Origin: Nephrocerus scutellatus
Lineage: Eukaryota; Arthropoda; Insecta; Diptera; Pipunculidae
Reading direction: 5' to 3'
DNA: 64,000 nt
NCBI GenBank assembly: GCA_947095585.1
Contig: OX352763.1
Span: forward strand, 20,509,462 to 20,573,461
Shown: in pieces, positions 34,181 to 47,100 of the stretch
How the letters are laid out: each line of letters opens with the position of its first letter
Position numbering within the stretch: the stretch's first letter is position 1
Notes under the pieces: generated by a model
What the model saw: the letters and a program-made list of their open reading frames with translations, nothing else
Told to the model about the DNA's origin: nothing
The model's database searches: none
Translations under genes and position numbers: made by a program

Positions 34181-36379
34181 GTACGAGACTTACTCACAGA
34201 TTTGTAATGAAAAAAGCGTGACAGACTGACATAGATAGAAAGACACAGGCAAGTTAATATAAAAGCATTTAAAATGCCAATGGTCTGATAGATTTATTGA
34301 CAAAGGATTATAGTGGATTTTTAAATTTTCTTATTAAAAATTGAGTAGTTGAAGTTTGTCTTAAATGTTTGTTACTATTTCCACTGTGCAATATACGAAT
34401 ATTTACGCAGAAATTCTCTCTTATGTCGTGACTCCTTGGCGACTGCAATCTGCGGGTATCACCGCAGTCCGGTCGCTCGCATTTCGCATGGACTGATTCC
34501 TACTGCGTGTAACAAAACATCAATCTCCATCCAGATTGGTGGACGAAACTTAAGCACCTAAGTAACTTCGTTCGAAACAAAATACGCACTAAGAGTTTTT
34601 TTGATGTGATTGATCTGAATGCAATGCACTTCCACACTAGGTAGCGAATAATGCTCTGAGCTATGAGGAATTAATTGTTGTCGACGAAGGATTTCTGAAT
34701 GGCATTTCGTCGTGTAGAACCACGTCGTTTAATAGTGCATCGCTCAAATCACTCACTACACATTGACAGATCTATTAAGTAACAGCTTCAGTGAATAAAC
34801 GGCTGCTTGCTGCTCAGAACCTTTGGTCCAGATTGGACTTGCGTTTCGTGAAAGTTTATCAGAGAAGCGAACGATTCGATTCAACGGCCAGACGAATTCT
34901 GTTTTTTGTTTCACTTCTTGTTGCTGTTTTACTTTTATTTTCATTTTTCATTTCATTTTCATAGGATTTGTATGATGGATTGTTATAAAAGCGTTAACCG
35001 GGAAATTCTGGTCACCTCTGGCAATATCGATTGCAGACACGGATTCACTTTGCGACTTGCAGTTTTACCACCGACCACGACCAGGAATGGTGATTTAAAA
35101 TCACATCAGAGATTCAATATATTATGCAACAAAAATATGTAATAACAAAAAAATGTGCAAAAAATCGCATTCTCGTATTGAAATTAATTTTCGATTCATG
35201 AAAATTATTATTGGTTTTTGTTTTGCTGGGCCTTTTTGCTGCACGGCCAATGCCAGCCGACTAAACTCTACTTGCTGGTGGCTTACTACTGCACTGACGC
35301 TTACACACATAAATGTTGAGCAACTTATTTGCCGCCAATATTAGGCAAAGTTGGTTTTTTTTTCGACAACGCTACGCAATGAAAATAAAAAGTAGTGAAA
35401 TGTAAAATTATTGCAGTTGGACGGACAGATCTGGGCTGGGGTCGATGGTGCACAACGATTAATGGACATTTTGATTAAATTCAAATGAAGATTAATTGTT
35501 TGGAATTTGTACTTAAATCAGTCGGACGGAATTGGCTGCAATTTATTGGTCGCCATCGATGACTTCAATATCGCGTCAGATGCAATTTTTCAACTGGACA
35601 AATAGTTGCCACTAAATTGTCGAAAAGTTGCACTTGGTCTGTCGGATTCATAAATAATCGGATTGAGCAACGGCAGAATGGACATCAGAGATATGACCTA
35701 ATTAGTTACGGAAAAGTGGCTGCGTGTCGAAATGTGTCTGTCTCTCTTTCTCTCTGTATATGTGTTGAAATTTTGCGATCAATTTTAAATCCACGTCCTA
35801 AAATCCGATTTATTTGAAACTTTGCACACATATGTATGTTCGGTGACGACACTTTCTATTAAAATTTGGTAGTGGTTGAGCTTGGAGTCGGGGTGCTCCC
35901 ATGCATTCCATTTCATCCTGCCATTCAGTTGTCAAATGTGTGGCATAAAAATTTTGAATTTTTAATAAAAATATAACTCGCACAAAAGGGATGGTCGTGA
36001 GAAGATTTTACTAGCGTTAGTCGATTGTATCCATCAATATCTGTTTTCTAATTTCTTAAAGAAAATTAAAAATACCTAGTTCCTAATGCAGACATCCCGG
36101 GAATAGCAATGCTTATGAATTATCGAAAAAGTCGTGCAGCGTAAATATTGTTGCGAAATTTAGACTTTCGAGTTCGTAAAGGATTTTGCAAAAAAAAAAA
36201 ACACAACACAAGTTTATTAATTTATAAATTACATAATAAATAATAACTGTAATGTACACAAAAACACCTATTACAACAACACTTATATTTCTGCAACTTA
36301 ACTGGTTGAATTTCAAATAAGAACTGAAGTACTTCGGCCATAAGCCTCTATTTATACTAATTGAAAAACTTCCAGATAG
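34181..36379. other. Stretch with no supported gene
   Basis: AT-rich, only short frames. A repeated segment at 35791-35838 has an inverted relative at 51956-52002. A (CT)n-like tract lies near 35738-35758. Confidence 0.4.
35791..35838 (+). repeat. Dispersed repeat, copy 1
   Basis: CCACGTCCTAAAATCCGATT, then TATTTGAAACTTTGCACACAT. The reverse complement of 51956-52002 differs at only a few positions. About 65 bases further on, both also share a GTGCYCCCAT motif, so the repeat may be longer. Confidence 0.7.
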
Positions 36380-37010
36380 TCAAGACCCCACTAAACATCC
36401 TAACAAAACTCCCTCGAGACCCCCTCAAGACTACTTCAAAACTCGCTCAAGACTCCCTTAAGACTCCACTCACGACTCTCTCAGAACCCCCTCAAGCTCT
36501 TCTCAAGACCAACTAAACACCCTGCTAAAGGCTATCTTAACACTCTCCTCAAACCCTCAAAACCACCTGAGGACCACCATTGAGACCACCATTAAGACTC
36601 CTGAAGACTCTCTCAAGACCACTATACGACCCTCCCCCCACAAAACCCTCTTAAGACTCAAGGCCCTCTAAAACCTTAATAATCCCCACTCAAGATTCAA
36701 TTAAAACTCCCGAAAAACCCTCATCAAGACCCTCTCAAACGCCCATTAATACCACCGCAAGAACATTTTTAGACTCCCGTAAGCCGCCCACAAGACCAAT
36801 CTCAAGACCTCCTCAATATCTCCTTAAGATTCCCTTAATACCCTCTGAAGATCCACTCAGTACTCCCTTTAAAAACCCTCCTCCCTCAAGACTACGTTAC
36901 GACCCCTTCAGGACCCCACACAAAACCCTCTCAAACTCTCCTCAAACCCCCACAAAACCCCCTAAATACCATCACCCCACTCCCCTCAAACTTCCAGAAA
37001 CGTTCAATCT
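36380..37010 (+). repeat. Large C/A-rich minisatellite block
   Basis: More than fifty imperfect units averaging about 11 bases: CCCTCAAGAC, CTCAAGACTC, CCTCAAAACC and the like. The plus strand is strongly depleted of G except in GAC. The period drifts and no two neighbouring units are identical, so the array is old. Confidence 0.9.
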
Positions 37011-38085
37011 TATATACAGAAATATCGAGAAAATAACAGAACATATTGAAAACTTCCCTTATTTACAACTAACCATACTTTTATGTAAAGAGTCATCTTC
37101 TAAAAATAAACTACATGTACAATCATCTAACTACTACCGGACAAACCGGTTTGACTACTATTTTGACCAGTACATAATGATTTAAACTTGTAGTCGGTTA
37201 TACTTTTAAAATAATCTAATTACTCTTACAGCCTAAAAGTATGCAATTCTAAATTCTAGTTTAGTGCCTATTATTGGACGATTGCTATACATTGCGATTT
37301 ATCTTGATATTCGTATTGCATCATCTGCGATACTAACTACTTTTCGTAACAATATTGTAACAAAAGAAAACAAGTAAAGGGGGACAACACTGCACCACCG
37401 ATAAACGAGCAAGATGAACAACGAGAAGATAGATCCGCTGCCCATTTTAATATGCCCATAATTTTCCAAAACAATTTGCCCACAATTTTTAAAAACGAAA
37501 TTCAGTTAAAAACTACGTACATTGCATTACTGTATTCCAGATCAAGAGTTTTAGATTTTGATTTATTTATTTTTGAATATCGCCTTTGGCTTATTAATTT
37601 CCATGCACAACTGATCTGCCAATGTAATCCTTCCAAATTTAAACTTAAAGAATTTAGTTAGGAAATTGTGGAGTCAATACCTCAACTGTTCGTTACAAAT
37701 GGCTTTCCAGAAAAGTTTTGGGAGACATCTCTTGAGCAAATATACCAAACTGTAGAATGCTGAAGAATCAAAAGCACGATACTGAATATCAAAAGCCGCT
37801 TACACCTTAATTACTTCAATTATTTAATCTTTGCTTAATTTACCATTATGTTTGAGTGTGTTTTCAAATTTACATTCCATTTTCATGAAATTCCTTCAAA
37901 AATAGTCCTGTAAATAACATTTGCTCCATCGAAGCAACGCCATCCAAAGTAGCTTTACGTTAATTTGCATTTACCTACTTTTAAATTCCATAGGCCGCTC
38001 TAAGACTCTTTTGAACTACACAAATACATACACTCACACACACATATACACAACTGCCGATTACCTTGCAGGTACTTTGTCCAAA
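37011..38085. other. Stretch with no supported gene
   Basis: AT-rich; several short frames without motifs. A TTACCTTGCAG acceptor-like site at about 38062-38072 precedes the candidate exon. Confidence 0.35.
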
Positions 38086-38294
38086 ATACTAAAAGAGGAG
38101 AACAAACAAAAGTAATGTTTGCCTTGAGATAGAACTGGAAGCAAAGAGCGACGATGAGGATGACGCCGTCGACGCACGTTTGGATAATTTTATTGAAATC
38201 ATCCAACGCCTGCGAATAGGAATTCATGCAAATTTAATTGATATTGTGCAAAAGTCACGAGACGCCACATTCAGGCACATACACAAGTGTGCCA
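38086..38294 (+). CDS. Candidate internal exon, acidic then helical coding segment
   Basis: A frame without its own ATG runs from just after a stop at about 38085 through IELEAKSDDEDDAVDARLDN, IIQRLRIGIHANLIDIVQKS and ATFRHIHKCA. It meets a perfect insect splice donor GTAAGT at 38295-38300. Codon use is more GC-rich at third positions than in neighbouring DNA, and the acidic patch followed by a regular helix looks like real protein. The 5' limit is unsure: the good acceptor TTGCAG at about 38072 would put a stop in this frame, so a weaker acceptor nearer 38110 would be needed. I do not recognise the protein. The frame stays open past the donor to 38394. Confidence 0.35.
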
Positions 38295-38399
38295 GTAAGT
38301 TGCGAAGGACTCCATCTCCATCTCCTTCACATGAGGAGTATATGAGTAGGTACAGTGTGTGCTCGGGAGTCGAGTCTCAGGGAATCGGTATATAGGCAG

Positions 38400-40019
38400 A
38401 CCACGAGCCTTCTCACCGGAATTTATGCCCTCAAAGCTTTTAAGGCTATTTGTAAGGCTATAAGCCTCCTTTACAGATACAATTCGCGGAGCCTGCAACA
38501 ATACACAGGCAGAGGCGAGTCCCTATTAATTTTGAAGCTATTCTTCTGGAATATAGGTAAAGGCATTTCCATTATTTCAAATATGCTTTTAGAGAACGTT
38601 AGAATAGAGATTAAAGACTGGCAGTATCGGATGGTGGTAGTGGTGTTGGTGGTGGTGGTGAAACTCCAGATAGACTGAGGCTGAATCCCTAATGGAGGAT
38701 GAATTGTGGGTTAAGTTGATTTTAGTTGATGTGGGATCAGATAGTATTAGAGTAGGTGGAAGAGACGAGTGCAGATTTCTTAGGTGGATCAAAGTTCAAA
38801 GATTTGCGCACTGCATGACATACGGAATATAGGTCGGTTGGCTAGCAGACATCTTCCATCCATCCATCCATCCATTCATAGTCCTCTTGTAATCCTCGAA
38901 TTTATCTTTTCTTTCATATTCTCGCGATGTTCGAGAATCTTTGATGTGGGATATGTTATTGTTATTGCTTCAAGGAGAGCAGAGTTTCACAGGTAAGCCA
39001 ACCAATCGACCACCCGACCGACACGTAACGGCTGAGCTGATAGAGTGCTTCCTTGAATGTAGCATAGTATCACACAGTGCTAGAGTGGAGGAATTTCTTA
39101 TGAAAGTGATTCTTTGCAATTCTGATACATACACGCAGAGATCTCATTATAGATAGGACCACAACTGACGATGGTGAGGACTCGACGCCAACGATGACAA
39201 CGACGACAACGACGACAACGATTGCTCGGTTGGCGACAAGGTGGCTAAAATTTCCTTGAAAGAATTTTCCGAGCCCGGGTGTCCTTTCAATTTTGTATGA
39301 AGGAGACTGAGGTGCTTTCGTATAAACTGTGAGAAGGATGCTCTAAATTTGTTGCTGCACATGTCGATCGACTAAAAAAGAAGATGAAGAAGAAGAAAAC
39401 GTCATTGGAACTTTCTTAAGTATAATATCGTCGCTATCGCCATCGCCATCACCTGACACTGTATCCCAGTTCCCAGATTATGACGAAGGGGTGCACGTTG
39501 TATGGGTTATTTGTGCCGACTGATCGCTTATCGGCTAAAGCAAACGTTATGTTTTTCCTCCTGCAACTGATGGGGCTGACGAAAAAAAACCGGCATCGTG
39601 GGTTAATTCACATAAATCGCATGAAAAAATTTTAAATTGGTTTAGTGAGATTAATAAAAAGAAACTTACGACTTTTTCGTTTTCTAGCCCAGTAGCAGGA
39701 AAAAATCCGGCAATTTCATATGAGGCGAGAATGCAATATCACTAAAAACTCTCAAATAAAAGAGGCTTATTCCAAAGCGATATTCGATATTCTAAGTTCC
39801 CGCAATTCTTTCGCAGCTTATATTTTATGCATATTATTCATCCTAGATGTTTACAATGAAATGTGATGATTGTCGCAAATTTAATATTAAAACCTGAAGG
39901 TAGACAATACAATGTAACAGTAAGTGTAATTATAATAATGAAAGATTCAACCCTAAAAGTATACAATGAAATGCAAGATTGTTGCAATATTAATAAAAAG
40001 ATTTAATCCCAAAATTGTG
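38400..40019. other. Stretch with simple repeats, no supported gene
   Basis: Holds GGTGGTGGTG tracts (about 38633-38660), a CATC tetranucleotide run (38856-38874) and an ACGACA-type tract (about 39190-39222). No domain-bearing frame. Confidence 0.4.
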
Positions 40020-41270
40020 GTTAGGTTGGGTTTGCGTAGCTGTTGGAAGGAAACCGACCCACTTAGAGCAATAGATGATCCAATGTGATGCCACATGGAA
40101 TTCTCGCCCTACTACTTGAACCTTCGAATGAGCTTCGAATGAAGCGTAGAAGACTTTTGAAGTCAGTGCTAGACAAATCGTTAAGGTCGTTGTAAAAGAA
40201 GGCTCCCAAATGGAGATTACGCTTTAGAGAAAAAGATGTGCGCGTACAGAGCAGGTGAAGAATGGTCTCTTCCTCCTCCTCGTCAATGCAGCTTTTGCAA
40301 AAGTCATTGGAAAATACAAAAAGCCTTGCTGCATGCTTACCTATAAGATAGTGCCCAGTAATGAACACTATCGTATCGCTTATGTGCAATCTGTTTAAAG
40401 AGATCAAACACTTGGAGCATTTCGGATCCAACTTTGGCCAGATATGTTTTGTAGCTGCACAAGTTATACCATTCAATCATCTAAGGTTGGTTTTATTAGT
40501 AGGATCCTTCTTTAACATGAGTTTGCATTTGCAATTGGTAGGTATGCCTTAGGAACCATTTTCAGGTTGAAGGGACAGCGTCGTGGAGTTTATCGGTCCT
40601 GCAGCTCCCCAGAATGTCCCTATGCCCCGGAACCCAGTACAGGTGAACGTTAAACTGCTCCGCCATATCCCTGAGAGATGACCGGAAGTCTAAGGCTACA
40701 ATAGAGTTCGTAGAGACTTATTCTAGGGAATTAAAAGCGGCTTGACTATTTGAGAACATCCGGATATCCTTAGTGGATATAACCACTCTTCATCTTCAGC
40801 CAAGACAGGATTTCTTTAATTTCTTTTTAAAAACACTGCAGTGATTGAGAAGATGAAAAGAGAGACTAATATTTAGAGTTTTTGATAAAACACCTCCGCC
40901 TACCCCGGGTCAGTTTTTGACCCGTCAATATAAAAACTGATTGATTAATTTTACGAGATAGCTCCTTTTTCCCAGAGTGGTATGGATGGAATCTGGAAGT
41001 TGTTTAAATGTAGTTGCGGAGTGGTGTAGTCTATCCCTCCTGGTGGAGCCCTGAACAAATTCAGAATAGAGAAGTTTCCGGTTTTTTTTTTCTGCTGAAG
41101 ATATCTAGTGGTGTTAGGTTGAACGGTATGTTTAGGGTGGTGCGGAGAGCTTCGCTCATACATAAACAAGCCGATAGGTATTATTACCGAAGTATGAAGC
41201 CAATGCGTGATATAGATTTGTTACCAAGGAGAAGAGTGCCACTGTGAGAGACTTAACAGACTCTGACAAA
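40020..41270 (-). pseudogene. LINE 3' half: RNase H and zinc-knuckle C-terminus (family C, copy 2)
   Basis: Minus strand. About 41170-40951 encodes MYERSSPHHPKHTVQPNTTR and LFRAPPGGIDYTTPQLHL, the post-RT linker. About 40740-40570 encodes an RNase H segment ending VHLYWVPGHRDILGSC (normally WVPGH.GI.GNE.AD). 40476-40063 is an open 137-codon frame with ITGHYLIGKHAARL, FCKSCIDEEEEETILHLLC (a CC-H-C zinc motif) and a conserved LRFIRSS end. It is colinear with 2655-3540. The element terminates in ACCTAACCACA at about 40015-40026. Confidence 0.82.
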
Positions 41271-41275
41271 ATAAG

Positions 41276-41510
41276 TAGGGTGCCGTGGCTCAGTGGAAAA
41301 GCGCTTGGCAACTGAGCAGGGGTTCGTGTATCCAATCCCCGTAACACCAAAAGGAAAGCTTCTCACAATTCGCCGTTCGGATCCAGCCTTAAATTCTAGG
41401 TCCCTTCCGTTTTAGTCCCAAAATATACATGCACAACACAAATGGTTGCGGAGAAATAGGTCTTGCAACGCAACGGTCTGTCCCGCTGAATATTATTATT
41501 ATTAAGACGC
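41276..41510 (+). mobile_element. SINE copy with internal deletion
   Basis: A box TGGCTCAGTGG (41286-41296) is intact; the B box is mutated to GTATCCAATCC. Compared with 20727-21003, about 65 bases after the head are missing. The body and ATT-repeat tail are kept. It lies immediately upstream of the family C LINE relic. Confidence 0.85.
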
Positions 41511-44500
41511 CAAAATAGCCCTTTCTTTGGAAATGAAAAAAGGGTCTTGCTCGAAACGTAATATTTTGCCTAAAAATTTGAAAATTTCTCCCAGGGTGTA
41601 ATAGAGGACATGTCCTAACTATCGCACTGTATCGACCGTGAGTTTGTCTTTCTTGCGCGGATTGGCAAAACTCATTTAAAAGAAACATCAAGAACGACTA
41701 CAATTTTCCAGGTCACGAAGTCGACAAGTTTTTGTCTGTGCCCATCTCTGAGTATATGAATGTACATGCGAGTGTGTCGGCCACTCCGGTGCTACATACA
41801 TTTTGCATGATTCAGTTTCGGTGAAACTTGGCGCTATTGTGTTTGATGTCAACTGCAACAACGGAAGCAGACTAGCAACACGACTCTGTCGAAGACACCA
41901 ATGGAAAAAGTGTCAAAACGACTATGTGTGGTGCAGTTTATGGATCAACACGACCGATACTCGTATATGGGTTGTATGATTTATGAATTGGCTGTGCATG
42001 ATTGAACTTTCGTAGCATCGAAGACGACTTCTGCTACGGAAACACCAAACAGGCAGATGAAAAATTATCAAAGCCTCCCAGACAACAATAGCCTACTATG
42101 TTTTGTGTATACTCTCTATGGTGCAGTCGGCGATAACTCCCTAATCTAATTTTCAAAGTCAATTTTCAAGGTAAGCCCCGCGAGACCACTGCCTATCTAC
42201 TCACTTACTTATTCACTCACTCAATCGAATGGAACAAATGATGGAAAACCATTTATCATCAATCAATCGGGACGTAAAATGGCGATATGCCCTTCTTGTG
42301 CACGTAGAAGTTTAAAAGTTTTCCTTACTTTGGCTTTTAAGCAGCTCTGGAGATTGTAGAACAAAGCCCTGTGGAGGATCAAACCGCTTAGGCAGGCAAT
42401 TTAATCCCTGATTAAAAATTGTCAATCCCTTACGAATTATCTCATCACGTCGCCATAGTCGTCGTCGTCGTCGTCGTCATCGTTAGCGTCGTCATCGTTG
42501 TCGCCGCCTTTTTCACCGTCATATTGAAGAGAAGAAAAAGGTGAGATTAAATGAAAGCCGTTTGGAGTTGGAAAAGGGTCGTTGGTCTGATTCATAGTAA
42601 CGCCCAAACTACTTACCTATAGGAAGAACCCGACTGGATAATCTTGGATAATTTTTCATGTACTCGTACCTTGCTTTCATAACTTTCATCATCATTGTCA
42701 ACATAAGCCTGCTTCGTCGCGAGGATTAACAGTGGAGAGGAGAATATATTGATTCCACTTAAGACTGAATTTTATCAAAAAATTTAGTCTGCAGACGGAA
42801 AATCGAAGAAAAGTAACAAATAAATCATTTTGCGCTTACTGCGTGGATGTTACTGACAGAAGTTAATCGTTGGGTTACAAAAAGGAAATTTTAAGTAAAA
42901 AAATCTACTTGCTATTAGCCGATATCTAAATTATGCCTTTAGGAAGCTTTAACGGACATTTCTTTTGCAATGCACTTAATAAGCCAAAAAGATTCCAACT
43001 TGTAATAGGATATGTTTGGATTTGAATTGATCCTATTTTGTGAATTGTAAAATAAATACTTGATCATATGATTCGTACCTTAAAATGTATAAAGCAAAAG
43101 CCAGTAGTTCTGTGGTTTTTGAGTTTGTCCGTAATCCGCTTAAAGTGCATTCAACTATTCCCACATCACAAACGATACGATAAATAAGGTAAACAAAAGT
43201 CATATTTTTCTGTATGAAGTGCTTCTTAACTCGATATGATGATTTTTGATTGGGAATTTCACATGGACTATCCACGACGAGCGGAGGGGCATTGTTTCTT
43301 GACTCATGAGTTTCCATTTGAAGAAGAAAGGACCTAATTTCTTTAAGACTCTCGCAATTTAAAGCGAGTCAACTAAGCAGGGTTTTTTCAATAGTTTATA
43401 TTTGTGGTTCGGTCTGATTCGAAGCAGAATAGGAATATAAACATGTAGTATGTATGACAATACCAGTAGCAGTGCCGATCAACGAAAACGAATAAACGAT
43501 TAAGAAATTTTTGCTTGGAACGTACGCATACTGTATAGACCTCGAGCTGCATAGCAGCTAGTCCTGCTACCTTATTCAAGTAAAAATTTGGCATAACAGA
43601 AATCAAAAAGATGTGATGGACGGGAAATGATGTCTCATAATAATCAGAATATGACATAACAAAGCATCACATTATCTTCGGGCTGGGCTTTCTAGTCCAC
43701 AAAGCACTCTGGGTAAATAGACCAAGTGCTTATAGAACGCCTTTACCACTAGAAAGTGATGACGGTTCGAATGTACCGATAACGAAAACTCGGACCTCTT
43801 TCTTGTTGGAATGGCGCTCTAAGAGTACATACCCTCACGAGATGCAAATTGTAGCTTAGGTAGGATAATTGGACTCCTTGCCAGAGTATTTGATTGGGCT
43901 GCTGGTACTTAGAATGTCGAGATGACAACTGTCTTCGTATTTAGTAGCCCAGTTACACATAACCAATTTGAATGCAAGGAAAGCCCAGGATAACCTCAAA
44001 ACTATCCTGATGGTGAACAAAGTGACCAGAGGTTCTGACTGCTAGGATGTGCTGCTAGGATTAGATTAGTCTTCGCCCAGGCATTCATTCCGAACGAACC
44101 AGGGTTACTGACACTTGATCCTACCACCAAGCTCGTATTGGTGCTGCACAAGTTATTATTTTGTGGTAAACGACCGATAGATGCTGACCCATAATCGACT
44201 TTTTTTGTTTTGGTATCTTATTATATTTACTTGTCCGGCGGGAAAAGGTTGTCAGTTTAAATATAGAAGGGAAGAAGAATCTAGACTAATTCAGTGGTTA
44301 TGCGGGATACAGCATCGCCATTGGTCATGTATACACGTACCAAGCTTCCGGGTATTTTATCTTCTTTGTTGAGGTCACTTTTTCTAATACAATATTTATC
44401 TGCCATTGATTTAGTCACAAACATTTTAGTTGCAAAATGAGTCGCCATAATGGTTTTTGTGTCTGGCAATGCTTTCAAATAAAAAAAGATAAGATGAGAA

Positions 44501-45539
44501 TAAGGAGAAGGAGTACGAATAAATTTTTGTCAAGCTGCCACCCGACTTCCGTTGACACTCATTTGAAACAAGGAGATGTATGAACATTTATGGCTGGGTA
44601 ATAAAAGTTGACTTGTCACTTAAACAGAGTCTTGCAAGCCCTTGTTAGATCAACAATCTTCGCATACACAACTTTTTGACTCTTTAAGCAATAAATGAAT
44701 CCTCATCAGTTAACTATCGAACCTGATATGAAAAGCAAACACAGAAAAAACTCATCTTGTTACCATGGAGTTAACAGAAGAACCAACTGTGTCCGAGCCA
44801 GCAGCTTATCGCATCACCTTCCTAATTGAAAGTGCAACTTTATGTGCTGCACAACAATGTTGGCAAAGTACAAGACAAGATTTTTTGTTGTTGTTGTGGA
44901 AATCCTCATAAGTACAGCCACTTTAGATTTACACGTTAGAATGACATTTTATGGCGAGACTAATAGAGACGTCCTGGTTGGATCAGTGCGTGTAGTTAAT
45001 GAGTGCCCACTCGATTATTATTGATACTCATCTGCTACGTTGGCAAAAATGCAATAATTGCTGGCAGTGTAGCTGGTTATGTGGATGTTAAGCTGATGGT
45101 GATGGTGATAATTTCAGCGTTTCACGATGTTTGTTTGTTTGGCAAGAAATCAAAGTACTATGCACTTCGCTTTTGTTTGCAAATCATTAAAATCGAAATC
45201 GGTCATCAAAGGGATGAAGATGATATTCGTATTTGACTGATCATGGGGATAAAGGTGTGGCGCGATAATGCAATAATTTTACGAGAATTATCGAAAGGGT
45301 TATTGGCGAGAGCATATTAACAGGTAATTCTTAAGCTTTTGGTTTTAGCAATGAATTTCGTCGTTGTTGGTATTGGCTTGAACGCCATCCTTTTGCAAAT
45401 ACACGGGTGATGATTCCAGAGTATATAAACGAACAACTGCGGCCGCTAGGAATAGTCCGCAAGAACCCACGATGGTGTGTCTGGTTTTATGATGATGAAG
45501 CTGGATTGGAAGATCTCTGTGTTGAGCCTTAATTTGGTC
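41511..45539. other. Stretch with no supported gene
   Basis: A (GTC)n tract at about 42460-42480 is embedded in GTCGTC/ATCGTC sequence up to 42510. Otherwise AT-rich, with short frames lacking motifs. Confidence 0.4.
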
Positions 45540-46171
45540 ACTCTCTTTTGTTTGTTTTATTCGAAGGTTCGTCGGAAGTATTTGATTGATTTCCTCGTTT
45601 GCGATCCTGAGCGGCTGCATATGGCTGCGTTTGATTAATACCCTTTGCTGATGATGGTTGATGCTCTGTGGTTACGTCATCCTTGACGAGTGGAGCCAAT
45701 TTGTGTATTAGTTGTTTAAGGACAACTGATTTTGTAGGCACATCTGCCATTCTTATAAAGCAGTCGGTACTTGAAAATTTTGCCCAGTGGCCTTTTCATA
45801 ATCGAAATATTGTCTTCCTTGATGATGACCACCGTGCCGATTTCAATATTTTCCGATGAAGTCTTCCATTTGCTTCTGTGCTGTAGCTCATTTCGGTACT
45901 CCTGAGACCATCGTTTCCAGAATTCGTCTTTGATGTGCGAAACTAGCTTCCAGCTGATGCTAAGACTTCCTTGTAACGGTTCCTTAATGAACGGTTCAAA
46001 ATGCCCTCGACGACTAATAAATCTTTTTAACGCACCGATGAAGGCATCCGTGGATAAATCGCTGACAAACTTCGATGTGTACGGCCTTCGTACTAAAGCA
46101 GCAGAATATCGAAAGGTAGCCTTTTTGTGGACGGCTTCCCCTTGAACGGTAATGAATCCATATTGGGCCAC
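45540..46171 (-). pseudogene. BEL/Pao integrase C-terminal region
   Basis: A 151-codon minus frame starting at 46171 reads RRPYTSKFVSDLSTDAFIGA then LKRFISRRG, the start of the BEL/Pao integrase core. It jumps at once to FEPFIKEPL, FWKRWSQEYRNELQHRSKW and IEIGTVVIIKEDN, the chromatin-side C-terminal domain. The DDE-bearing segment between ISRRG and the C-terminus is deleted. A second frame (45750-45538) continues with ADVPTKSVVLKQLIHKLAPL, the usual end of the polyprotein. Confidence 0.85.
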
Positions 46172-46280
46172 GAAAATCTACTCAGCAATTAAAGAAGGGA
46201 CGTGCTAAGGGGGTCTTCCATAAGTTCTGCGATTGATTGGTTCATTTCCTCCATCTGCGTCAAATATTTGTTTGAGCTAC

Positions 46281-46790
46281 TTATTTTGAGGAGACAGAAT
46301 GTATAACTCTAAGCTTCAATTGACCCTTCAACAAGATGAACAATCCTTGTAATGTTTGTGTGGTTGATTTCTGACGTCGAATAATTTTTTCAACCGTTGA
46401 TAATGGTTCTTCCGATTGAATGGCTCGCGCTGGTGATTGAGTGGATCGTGCAGCAGGCACTGGATTAGACCCAGCCTTGGCATCTGATTCAGATGACCCA
46501 GTCAATTCGGAGTCATCCGGAATAGAAGATAGATATTCTTTGATTTCACCATAAAACTGCTTGACCTTAATATTTGTACATTGGATGTATAGTGAGTCTT
46601 GTTAAACGACGTCTTTGAGTCGTTCGTGGTTATTTGAGTATTCTTGCCATAAGTCTTCAATGATGTTTAGCCTTTTGTCCCTGCATGCGGCTGTTTTCCT
46701 GGCCAATGTTGATTTGTAGTTTCTGGAGCTCCTCTGCTACGGCCCTTTGCCTAGTGATGATGCGGAGAACCTCTACTTCGTCCATGATGA
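46281..46790 (-). pseudogene. BEL/Pao Gag N-terminal region
   Basis: Minus strand from an ATG at about 46786: MDEVEVLRIITRQRAVAEEL then QKLQINIGQENS. After a frameshift it continues EDLWQEYSNNHERLKD, YLSSIPDDSELTGSSESDAK and PLSTVEKIIRRQKS. The (E)LW.EY..NHE.L pattern is the BEL/Pao gag N-terminal signature. It is followed directly by the integrase part, so most of gag, protease, RT and RNase H is missing. Confidence 0.7.
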
Positions 46791-46865
46791 ATACTCCGGC
46801 AGATGTGAAGAAATTCGCGCTAGATAGCTTCTACGAGAGGTATGGCGGAACTTGTGTTCGTCGCC

Positions 46866-47100
46866 TGTTTATAAAGGCACCAGTACTTGCCCTGGTATAT
46901 GCCTATGTTATTTGTGTTTTGGAAATTTACCACTTACCATTAGTAGGGGGGGGGCAACGCTTCATTTATCGTTATGTAATGTTATTCAGACCAAGATTCT
47001 TGTCTTTTGGCTGATGATGAACAGTGTTACTGATGGTACATCTGAACACACAAATGATGAGAATATGTTTCCAAGCCGACTCCATTGGAAAATTAAAACA
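46866..47100 (-). repeat. Candidate 5' LTR of the BEL/Pao remnant
   Basis: Read on the minus strand the segment starts TGTTTTAATT and ends TTTATAAACA, and is followed by GGCGACGAACACAAG, which resembles a BEL-type primer-binding site, about 80 bases before the gag ATG. No matching 3' LTR was found in the window, so the limits are tentative. Confidence 0.35.

Noticed and set aside
36380..37010. CRISPR-like array
   Set aside because: Units drift continuously and there are no unique spacers of constant length between identical repeats; the context is eukaryotic.
44760..45330. 3' LTR for the BEL/Pao remnant
   Set aside because: No alignment by eye with the candidate 5' LTR at 46866-47100.
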